This document shows, piece after piece, positions 1 to 5,630 of a stretch of DNA of 5,630 bases. This stretch comes from Chlamydiota bacterium (GTDB lineage Bacteria; Auribacterota; UBA3054; B51-G9): NCBI GenBank assembly GCA_003648225.1, contig QMOL01000209.1, forward strand, positions 1 through 5,630, in the 5' to 3' direction. The notes under the pieces were generated by a model, which saw only the letters and a program-made list of their open reading frames with translations, ran no database searches and was not told the DNA's origin. Each line of letters starts with the position of its first letter. Position 1 is the first letter of the stretch. The translations under genes and the position numbers were made by a program.

Positions 1-509
1 GAGTTCCTTTTCTGATAAAATATCCCGAATTGCCAAAATGTAATCCACGGGAAACTGATGCTTTTATCGATGCTCAGGATATTATGCCGACACTTCTCGG
101 ACTTTGCGGAATAAATATTCCCGATAGTGTTGAAAGTGTGGATTTTTCCAAACACATTTGCGGAGAAGATAATCCCGCTGATGATGCGGCACTGATTTTT
201 TGTCCTCATCCTTTCGGTCAATGGTTAAAACCAAACGGGGGAAGAGAATATCGCGGTTTACGCACAAAGCGTTACACTTATTGCCGAGATTTAAACAAAC
301 CGTGGCTGCTTTATGATAACGAAAAAGACCCTTATCAATTAAACAATCTTGTAAGCAGTTCAGACCACAATGAAATTTTAAGATCGTTAGACGAACTTTT
401 ATCTAAAAAACTTGAAGAAGCTAATGATGAATTCCTGCCCGGAATGGAATATATAAAAAAATGGGGATATAAAGTCGATGAAGATGGTACGGTGCCGTAC
501 ACGCCGTGA
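1..509 (+). CDS. Type I (formylglycine-dependent) sulfatase, C-terminal part, 5' end outside window
   Basis: This is the last roughly 168 codons of a sulfatase. The frame is open to the left edge (first full codon at base 3) and ends at TGA 507-509, so the TTG at base 30 is not a real start. Family landmarks seen: VPFLIKYPE at bases 3-29 (the 'vPliirwPg' strand), DIMPTLLGLCGI at 78-113 (the 'D-x-x-PTll-l-GI' helix), LRTKRYTY at 258-281 and LLYDNEKDP at 306-332 (the 'R-t-x-rykY...eLYDl-x-DP' C-terminal subdomain). The catalytic C/S-x-P-x-R motif, most metal ligands and any signal peptide lie upstream and cannot be checked. Family members hydrolyse sulfate esters, often on polysaccharides, after a Cys or Ser is converted to formylglycine. 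The neighbouring GH78 enzyme suggests a sulfated, rhamnose-containing glycan; that is inference. Arylsulfatase, choline-sulfatase-like or carbohydrate sulfatase cannot be distinguished from this end. Confidence 0.9.
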   Translation, partial: VPFLIKYPELPKCNPRETDAFIDAQDIMPTLLGLCGINIPDSVESVDFSKHICGEDNPADDAALIFCPHPFGQWLKPNGGREYRGLRTKRYTYCRDLNKPWLLYDNEKDPYQLNNLVSSSDHNEILRSLDELLSKKLEEANDEFLPGMEYIKKWGYKVDEDGTVPYTP

Positions 510-551
510 TGGATTAGTGGAAAACTTAATTTAAACACTCAATATTCAATA

Positions 552-569
552 CGCCACGGGCGCACTTTT
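552..569 (+). terminator. Possible weak intrinsic terminator downstream of the sulfatase
   Basis: CGCC (552-555) and GGCG (559-562) form a four-base-pair all-GC stem with a three-base loop, followed after CAC by TTTT (566-569). It lies 43 bp past the sulfatase stop. The stem is short and the T tract is brief and not directly adjacent, so this is only a candidate. It is the only GC-rich hairpin I found in this gap. Confidence 0.2.
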
Positions 570-645
570 AAAGCAGAAATGAGCCTAATGAAATAACGAC
601 TATGTCGGTCATGTAAAAGTAAAGAATTATTTCCAAACTTTGCGA

Positions 646-675
646 TTGAACATTTCTTGTTGATTATTGTATATT
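646..675 (+). promoter_or_regulatory. Candidate sigma70-like promoter for the GH78 gene
   Basis: TTGAAC at 646-651 (4 of 6 matches to TTGACA) and TATATT at 670-675 (5 of 6 matches to TATAAT) are separated by 18 bp and lie 65 bp before the GH78 start codon. Spacing and position fit a housekeeping promoter. The surrounding DNA is AT-rich, so chance matches are likely. If the organism is a Bacteroidota, its primary sigma factor would prefer a different consensus. Confidence 0.3.
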
Positions 676-689
676 TTCCTGGTTTTGTT

Positions 690-710
690 GTCCATTAAGT
701 CCATTATGTC
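690..710 (+). repeat. Tandem 9-bp direct repeat (GTCCATTAW) upstream of the GH78 gene
   Basis: GTCCATTAA (690-698) is followed immediately by GTCCATTAT (699-707) and then by GTC (708-710), the start of a third unit. The two full units differ at one base. The array lies between the candidate -10 element and the GH78 start, that is, within the predicted untranslated leader. It could be an operator with two direct half-sites, a remnant of a longer short-tandem-repeat tract, or chance; nothing in the sequence decides. Confidence 0.5.
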
Positions 711-740
711 TAAACAACCAACTACAATCAAAAAAGAAAA

Positions 741-3074
741 ATGAATAAAAACCGAAAATGGAATGCGAGATGGATTTGGTCGGATGTATCTGAAAATGAG
801 AAAAATGTTTTCTACTATTTCCGAAAAAATTTCAATTTAAAATCCACCCTGGAAAATTATGAACTTTTTATCTCCGCTGATACAAGATATCAACTTTTCA
901 TAAACGGAAAACTGATTGGCAGGGGAGTCCCGCAATCTCAGCCGTTTTATCAATATTACGATGAATATAATCTTGACGGTAAACTCATTAAAGGCGAAAA
1001 TTGTATAGCGGTGGTTGTTTATCACCTTGGAACATTACCCGACACGCGTGGCGGATTATTATTAGAAATTACCGGTCCGGAAGATGAAACTGTAATTAAA
1101 ACCGATGACACCTGGCGCGCAAAAAAATCTCCCGCGTGGCAGCAAAATACTTATTCTTATCTTCCGAATAGAGTAACTCCTTTTCAGGAAGTTTTTGATG
1201 CGCGGCTTGAACCACCTAATTGGAAAGAAATTTCATTCGACAATAATTGCTGGTTGCATTCGACAATTATTGCCGGTATGATTCATGATCAACCGCCGTG
1301 CGCGGGTCCGTGGGCAAAACTTGTTCCGCGGGACATCCCTTTTATGAAAAACGAAAATGTTTTCGCAAAAAAAATCGAAAAAATAGAGGAAAATTTGCAA
1401 CTCGCTAATCGATCTCGACCAACCGATTTGTCGCCCGGATTATCGATGGTTGGCAAGCCGATAAAATATTCGAAAGTTGAGAATGCCGAGAATTTATTAA
1501 ATGAGAATGGCGTAACAATTGTTCAAAGCAGTTTAAATCATAAAAATCTTGACTTTGACGGAATTTATTCTCCGGCAATCGTTCTTGATTTTGGTCGCGT
1601 GATTACCGCGCACTCAAAAATTTCTTTGAAAGGAGCTGCCGGTTCGATGATTGACATTGGTTACGCTGAACGACTGATTGACGGGAATTTCAATATTTCG
1701 ATGGAATGTGAATTTGCCGACAGATATATTTTGAAAGACGGAGACCAGGTTTTTGAATCGTTTTCCTGGAAATCTTTCCGATATTTAAAAATCAGATTTC
1801 TATCGTGCTTCGAACCGGTAACAATAAACTCTATTGAAGCCGTTATCTCAACATATCCCTTTGAAGAAAAGGGGGATTTTAATTCCGGGGACAAACTTTT
1901 GAATTCCGTTTTTGAAATTTCACGTGATACTTTGCAGCTTTGCTCAAACGAATTTTTAATGGATACCCCATGGCGTGAACAGGCTCAATGGCTTGGTGAT
2001 GTCGCTCTTGTAACCGTCCCGGCGATTTATTCATGTTACGGCGACACAAAACTTGCGAGAAAATTTTACTTTCAGGCGGGGCAAAATCAACATCCAACAG
2101 GTATGATCTCGAATATCAGTAATACGGTAAATCATGACTGGATTCACGCGATTCCTGATTATTCTCTCTGGTGGGTGCAGGGGATTTGGGAACATTATCT
2201 TTATACGGGAGATGAAGAAGTTGTTCATCATCTTTATCCTCAACTTTCAAGAATTTTATACGCTCATCTCGATTATATTAATAATGACGGACTAATCGAA
2301 AATATACCTTACTGGCCGTTTATTGACTGGGCTGATGTTGACAAGCGGGGGATTTGTTCCGTCTATAACGCGATTTTTTACGAAACGTTAAAATCATGGA
2401 ATAAAATCGCGAAATTCAAAGGTGATAATTATACAGCGGAACTTTCAGAAAAATTGTTGACAAAAATTAAACTAAATTTTAATAAATTCCTGTTCGATGA
2501 AAAACGAGGCTGTTATGCCGACGCGAACATCAACGGGAAACTTTCTGAAAAAATAAGTGAGCATGGCAACCTGACACCTATTTTCGCGGGATTATGCGAT
2601 GCTGAACTTTCACAAAAAATAATTGATAAAGTCTTTATCGAAAAAAATGATTTGATTTTTACTGAAGCGCAACCTTTTTATATGGCTGTCGTTTTGCGCG
2701 CGCTTGACCAAACCGACAACTTTCCTCTTGCGATAAGTTTAATTCGCGAACGGTGGGGAAAAAGAATGGTTGATAAAGGTGCAACATCTACTTATGAGGA
2801 ATGGTATCAAAACGGAAGTTGGCGGGATGGTGATTTTAAAGGATTTTTAAGAACTCATTCTCACGCGTGGTCGGCCTGCCCGGCGGATTTCCTGATACGG
2901 CGGCTTATTGGATTAGAGATTTTAGAATCCGGCTGCCGGAAGATAAAATTATCACCTCAAAAAACTGATTTTGATTATGATGTTACTTTCCCGACCCCGC
3001 TTGGTGAGATAAATGTTATAAATAAATCCGGAGAAATAAAGATATCAAATCCAGCAGGAATTGAAATAATTTAG
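741..3074 (+). CDS. GH78 family alpha-L-rhamnosidase-type glycoside hydrolase, cytoplasmic
   Basis: This complete 777-aa protein should hydrolyse terminal alpha-L-rhamnose by an inverting mechanism. Domains in order: N-terminal beta-sandwich (about 8-155; RWIW at 10-13, F-I-N-G at 53-56); a linker with the P-W-x-x-L-V-P-R-D-I-P signature near 185-200; a second beta-domain (about 275-375; LDFGR, then G-Y-A-E ending at E310); the (alpha/alpha)6 barrel (about 378-715); and a short C-terminal beta-domain from about 734 (KIKLSP). The barrel has D408-T-P-W-R-E413 and D420, with the same spacing as Asp567, Glu572 and Asp579 of Bacillus RhaB, so E413 is the likely general acid. E686 in T-Y-E-E-W is the likely general base, and H706-S-H708 follows as expected. 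The active site looks intact. No signal peptide is visible, so cytoplasmic action on imported oligosaccharides is inferred. ATG 741 is the first start after an in-frame TAA at 711-713; only an A-rich stretch with a weak AGAAA precedes it. Other alpha-L-sugars are possible substrates, since the family is not fully uniform. Confidence 0.93.
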   Translation: MNKNRKWNARWIWSDVSENEKNVFYYFRKNFNLKSTLENYELFISADTRYQLFINGKLIGRGVPQSQPFYQYYDEYNLDGKLIKGENCIAVVVYHLGTLPDTRGGLLLEITGPEDETVIKTDDTWRAKKSPAWQQNTYSYLPNRVTPFQEVFDARLEPPNWKEISFDNNCWLHSTIIAGMIHDQPPCAGPWAKLVPRDIPFMKNENVFAKKIEKIEENLQLANRSRPTDLSPGLSMVGKPIKYSKVENAENLLNENGVTIVQSSLNHKNLDFDGIYSPAIVLDFGRVITAHSKISLKGAAGSMIDIGYAERLIDGNFNISMECEFADRYILKDGDQVFESFSWKSFRYLKIRFLSCFEPVTINSIEAVISTYPFEEKGDFNSGDKLLNSVFEISRDTLQLCSNEFLMDTPWREQAQWLGDVALVTVPAIYSCYGDTKLARKFYFQAGQNQHPTGMISNISNTVNHDWIHAIPDYSLWWVQGIWEHYLYTGDEEVVHHLYPQLSRILYAHLDYINNDGLIENIPYWPFIDWADVDKRGICSVYNAIFYETLKSWNKIAKFKGDNYTAELSEKLLTKIKLNFNKFLFDEKRGCYADANINGKLSEKISEHGNLTPIFAGLCDAELSQKIIDKVFIEKNDLIFTEAQPFYMAVVLRALDQTDNFPLAISLIRERWGKRMVDKGATSTYEEWYQNGSWRDGDFKGFLRTHSHAWSACPADFLIRRLIGLEILESGCRKIKLSPQKTDFDYDVTFPTPLGEINVINKSGEIKISNPAGIEII

Positions 3075-3123
3075 ACACGAAGAAGCTGAATAATAATTTT
3101 ATTAAGAAAAAAATTTTAAAATA

Positions 3124-3141
3124 CATAAATTCAAATTTATG
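3124..3141. other. AT-rich 7-bp stem-loop in the GH78-TPR gap
   Basis: CATAAAT (3124-3130) and ATTTATG (3135-3141) are perfectly complementary around a TCAA loop. The stem has only one GC pair and no T tract follows directly, so it is weak as a terminator. Such stems arise readily by chance in DNA this AT-rich. Confidence 0.3.
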
Positions 3142-3161
3142 ATTTCTTAATTCTTTCCTTT

Positions 3162-3187
3162 AAAGAAAATCAATATTTTCTTTTTGT
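3162..3187 (+). terminator. Stem-loop with T tract, candidate terminator of the GH78 gene
   Basis: AAAGAAAAT (3162-3170) and ATTTTCTTT (3175-3183) form a perfect 9-bp stem around a CAAT loop. The 3' arm runs on into further T residues (3184-3185) before GTAAT. It lies about 90 bp after the GH78 stop, with an A-rich 5' arm and T-rich 3' arm as in terminators of AT-rich genomes. Only one of the nine pairs is GC, so strength is doubtful. It could instead be an RNA-stabilising or operator structure. Confidence 0.35.
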
Positions 3188-3225
3188 AATACCAATAAAA
3201 TTATTTAATAAAAAAATATTTCTTT

Positions 3226-3251
3226 ATTCGTCTGTAATTCGTGAATTTGTG
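3226..3251 (+). repeat. Three short ATTYGTS direct repeats upstream of the TPR gene
   Basis: ATTCGTC (3226-3232), ATTCGTG (3237-3243) and ATTTGTG (3245-3251) share the consensus ATTYGTS at offsets of 11 and 8 bp, ending 30 bp before the TPR gene start. The last copy continues into GGCTATAAAAA. From memory, ATTCGTG-type runs occur between genes in several Bacteroidota and PVC-like genomes; I cannot verify that here. They could be a dispersed repeat, an operator, or part of the promoter region. Confidence 0.4.
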
Positions 3252-3281
3252 GCTATAAAAATTAAATAATTTTGCTGATAA

Positions 3282-5630
3282 ATGAAATTAAAAATTAAAA
3301 TAATTGTTCTGTCAATAATTATTCTGTCATTCAGTTGCAGTTGCAATTGTTTTGCGGGAAATGATTTTACGCATATACTCAATCTCGCTAAATATTCAGC
3401 GTGTAAAGATATTGCGAAAGATTTTTCAGACGGTAAATCTAAAATTGTAAATCTGAAATCAACCCCAGCATTCCCGAAATTCTCCGGGCGCGGCGCGGGG
3501 CGCTTACGCGAAATTAAAAACTCTCCTTTCCCATGGCGATTCGAAATTACAAACGGCTATCAGGAAGGATTTGTTTATTATGCCTTGCTAGGTTATGCAA
3601 ACGAATTAAGTGGAGACATTCCATTTGCATATCGTTGTTATCAAAATTCACTTGCCTGCATTGATGAAGATAAAAGTTTTGATTTCCCATTACCAAGAGC
3701 GGAAGTTTATCTCGCAATAGGCAGAACCTGTCTTGCGGCAGGTCGATATATGGACGCTGAAGAATATATGAGTTTTGTATGTTCAATTACATCAACAAAT
3801 AAACCAATTCATTGGCAAGCGGTTGCGGTGCTTGCAGATATTTCTAGGCGTTATGGTCGATTTGACAGAGCACTTGCATTTTATACAACCCTTTTCAACA
3901 TCAAACCAATGCAGCCGTCTGATATTTGGTATGTATATATTCAGACATTATTTAATATGGGCTATTATGAATTTGGAGTAGAAACAATTTTAAACGGGTT
4001 ACGTCAAAATGGAGTCACGTCAAATATGATAGAAAACGATTGTTTTCTAAAAGCAGCACGAAGATATTGGCTTCATTTTTCTAATGATGATATTATAAAA
4101 TTTTATAAATTGCTTGGTTTAGAACTGAAACGCCAAAAGGTTAAAGGAAATGAAAAACTAATTGCATTGCTAATCAATACTCGAAGACTAATACAAAAAG
4201 TTTATCCATTGTTATTTACACAATCGCAAGATGATTTGGCACAACTCAAGGCAAGATTAGAGCACAGCAAAAGCGAGATCAATAATCAAATTGTAACTAT
4301 AACAAAGCATTCACAAAAAGTTTTGGGAGCATTTAGCAAAAAGAAGCATAATACTCAAATACAAACCATTTATACTAACAATTGTATTGAAGATGCAATA
4401 AATTCTATATTAATAAAGCAACATAGATTAAATGGAGAATATCAAAGTGTCAGTGTTACATTATGGACAAATTTGTTATCAAAATTTACTATAAATGATT
4501 TTAGACAAATTGAAATAGATTATTCAAGTGCGTTGTTTATTATTTATGCCGGAATTGGCAAAGCATATTATTGTAAAGCATTTCCTCAATATTCTGAAAG
4601 TTATATACGCAGACAAATGGAGTTTACAGGATATTCTGCGTTTGAAGATGAATCTATAAGAAATTATTTTGATGAAGAAATGGTTAAACAAGCAGATGAA
4701 TGGCTTGCAAAAGCTGTTAATGAAATTGATGATGAAATTAATCCTGACAGATTTGCTGATGTTCTTCGGTTGAGAGGTTTAATTTATTTAATACCTGACT
4801 TTGGCAATACAAATAAAGCATTAGAATATTTAAATCATGCCTTGGATTTAGCTAGTGATAATGTGCCTTTAATGCTAAATATATTGGGTACACTTTCTTC
4901 AATTAACAATTTGGATGTTAAAGATAATTTTTATCAGGATGAAATTAATAGAGTTTATGAAAAGTATGGAGACTGTATTCCACGTGATATTTTTTATGAT
5001 TTGGCAAAAAAACAATTTGAAAAAGGAGATAATTATGCAGGATTAAATATTGTTCTGTATGGTTTAAAACGAACACCATTAAAAGTTTTAAATGATAAAC
5101 TTCTAAGATTAGTTTTTCAAAACCGAAGTTTTTGTAAATATAATCAGTTGAAATTATTGAAGCGCGCGCTTTTAACTTCTTTAATGAGAATTCCTGCAAC
5201 ACCGACCAAGAATAATGAGTTTTTGCAAACAATTGATTCATCAAGACGACCGTGGCTCAGCAATCAGATTATACTTGCTAATATTGAAGAAAGCCAAAAA
5301 TACAGCAAAAAAAACTTTGATATAATAACCAGTATTATGAAAACAAATTTCTCGATTCGGGCAGGCTTGTTATTCACAAAAGCACAAGAAATAAGACAGG
5401 AAAATAACAAAGAGATAGAGTTGACCGGTTGGTTAAATTGCAGTGAATATATAATAAGTGCTTTGAGAAAAAAACAAGGGCTTGTGGCAAACAAGAACTA
5501 TTTGAAAACCGGCAAACATCTTATTGGATTATTTGAAAATTACCAAAAACAAATAAGCACTAATCAATTATCAAGAGTTCTTAAAGATAAGAAAAAATTA
5601 GAGAAATTATTGAACGGGGAAAAATTATAA
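3282..5630 (+). CDS. Exported TPR-like repeat protein of unknown function
   Basis: This complete 782-aa protein ends with TAA at 5628-5630. I do not recognise a named family. Residues 1-25 form a signal peptide: basic MKLKIK, a hydrophobic IIVLSIIILSFS core, then C-S-C-N-C-F-A with probable cleavage after A25; lipidation at C19 or C21 is possible but the lipobox is poor. TPR-like helical pairs are seen at about 96-128, 139-169, 177-207 and 214-243, with the small residue/G/Y and A-x-x-x-Y/F pattern, and again at about 491-524 and 569-599. A charged, possibly coiled-coil helix spans about 314-345, and the C-terminus (about 755-782) is lysine-rich. No catalytic motif is visible. TPR arrays usually mediate protein-protein contacts; a periplasmic or envelope scaffold is inferred. 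ATG 3282 is chosen because it gives the signal peptide directly; no Shine-Dalgarno sequence precedes it. G+C is about 60% around 3481-3540 but near 23-27% further in. The 207-bp gap suggests a transcription unit separate from GH78. Confidence 0.85.
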   Translation: MKLKIKIIVLSIIILSFSCSCNCFAGNDFTHILNLAKYSACKDIAKDFSDGKSKIVNLKSTPAFPKFSGRGAGRLREIKNSPFPWRFEITNGYQEGFVYYALLGYANELSGDIPFAYRCYQNSLACIDEDKSFDFPLPRAEVYLAIGRTCLAAGRYMDAEEYMSFVCSITSTNKPIHWQAVAVLADISRRYGRFDRALAFYTTLFNIKPMQPSDIWYVYIQTLFNMGYYEFGVETILNGLRQNGVTSNMIENDCFLKAARRYWLHFSNDDIIKFYKLLGLELKRQKVKGNEKLIALLINTRRLIQKVYPLLFTQSQDDLAQLKARLEHSKSEINNQIVTITKHSQKVLGAFSKKKHNTQIQTIYTNNCIEDAINSILIKQHRLNGEYQSVSVTLWTNLLSKFTINDFRQIEIDYSSALFIIYAGIGKAYYCKAFPQYSESYIRRQMEFTGYSAFEDESIRNYFDEEMVKQADEWLAKAVNEIDDEINPDRFADVLRLRGLIYLIPDFGNTNKALEYLNHALDLASDNVPLMLNILGTLSSINNLDVKDNFYQDEINRVYEKYGDCIPRDIFYDLAKKQFEKGDNYAGLNIVLYGLKRTPLKVLNDKLLRLVFQNRSFCKYNQLKLLKRALLTSLMRIPATPTKNNEFLQTIDSSRRPWLSNQIILANIEESQKYSKKNFDIITSIMKTNFSIRAGLLFTKAQEIRQENNKEIELTGWLNCSEYIISALRKKQGLVANKNYLKTGKHLIGLFENYQKQISTNQLSRVLKDKKKLEKLLNGEKL

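Larger units (their letters stand above)
3076..3243. repeat. Imperfect inverted repeat bounding the gap between the GH78 and TPR genes
   Basis: The left arm (3076-3093, CACGAA...GAATAA), just after the GH78 stop codon, resembles the reverse complement of the right arm (3224-3243, TTATTC...TTCGTG). With a 2-base gap, 14 of 18 aligned positions match, and both outer ends read CACGAA/TTCGTG. Between the arms lies about 130 bp of very AT-rich DNA. This could be a decayed small non-autonomous element, a long-range RNA or cruciform structure, or two members of a dispersed repeat family in opposite orientation. No flanking target duplication is evident. Confidence 0.3.

Noticed and set aside
487..500. 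GTACGG-TG-CCGTAC palindrome at the sulfatase 3' end
   Set aside because: It lies in the coding region, no T tract follows, and the loop is too tight for the full stem, so I do not call it a terminator.
82..538. Minus-strand open frames opposite the sulfatase end (61 and 67 codons)
   Set aside because: They overlap conserved sulfatase motifs on the + strand, and neither translation looks like a protein family.
578..595. ATG-initiated mini-frame of five codons in the sulfatase-GH78 gap
   Set aside because: It is too short, has no ribosome binding site, and does not resemble a leader peptide with regulatory codons.
510..740. Possible tRNA, small RNA or riboswitch in the first gap
   Set aside because: No cloverleaf, conserved riboswitch core or extended pairing was found; only the weak hairpin, a candidate promoter and the 9-bp repeats are supportable.
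837..2243. Several minus-strand open frames opposite the GH78 gene (62-77 codons)
   Set aside because: They are antisense shadows of a gene whose catalytic motifs are intact. They overlap each other and lack plausible start signals or domains.
3775..3981. A 68-codon + strand frame within the TPR gene
   Set aside because: It is out of frame with a convincing TPR stretch (residues 165-233 of the main protein) and shows no recognisable domain.
4945..5244. Minus-strand open frame of 99 codons inside the TPR gene
   Set aside because: It lies wholly within a well-supported coding region on the other strand, its translation resembles no domain, and AT-rich composition explains its length.
1..5630. 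CRISPR array, transposase, integrase, toxin-antitoxin or defence genes
   Set aside because: No spaced identical repeats and no proteins with such motifs occur on either strand.

Overview
The window is a low-GC bacterial segment with three co-directional genes on the + strand and nothing convincing on the minus strand. Left to right it holds the C-terminal end of a type I sulfatase (5' end outside the window), a complete GH78 alpha-L-rhamnosidase-type glycoside hydrolase (777 aa), and a complete exported protein of 782 aa with tetratricopeptide (TPR)-like repeats that ends exactly at the window edge. The two gaps (231 and 207 bp) contain no RNA gene or small ORF that I can support.

The likely source is a polysaccharide-degrading bacterium. 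A formylglycine-type sulfatase next to a GH78 enzyme, AT-rich gaps, and two genes that start without a clear Shine-Dalgarno sequence fit Lentisphaerota/Kiritimatiellota or other PVC-group bacteria, or Bacteroidota. The sequence alone does not decide between these, and there is no rRNA or marker gene.

Functionally, the first two genes can be read together. The sulfatase would remove sulfate esters and the rhamnosidase would release terminal alpha-L-rhamnose, a pairing expected for sulfated rhamnose glycans such as ulvan-like or rhamnan-sulfate polysaccharides. The rhamnosidase has no signal peptide, so it probably acts on imported oligosaccharides in the cytoplasm. A 231-bp gap with a possible sigma70-like promoter separates it from the sulfatase, so they may be separate transcription units.

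The third gene is different in kind. It encodes a secreted or periplasmic repeat protein with no recognisable enzyme domain, and its base composition falls from a GC-rich patch near the 5' end to very AT-rich further on. It follows an extremely AT-rich gap (about 11% G+C over 130 bp) that carries stem-loops and short ATTCGTG-like repeats. Its role is unknown and its link to the glycan genes is only positional. I do not see a clear new defence, mobile or RNA system. The points most worth a second look are the orphan TPR protein and the structured, repeat-bearing gaps.
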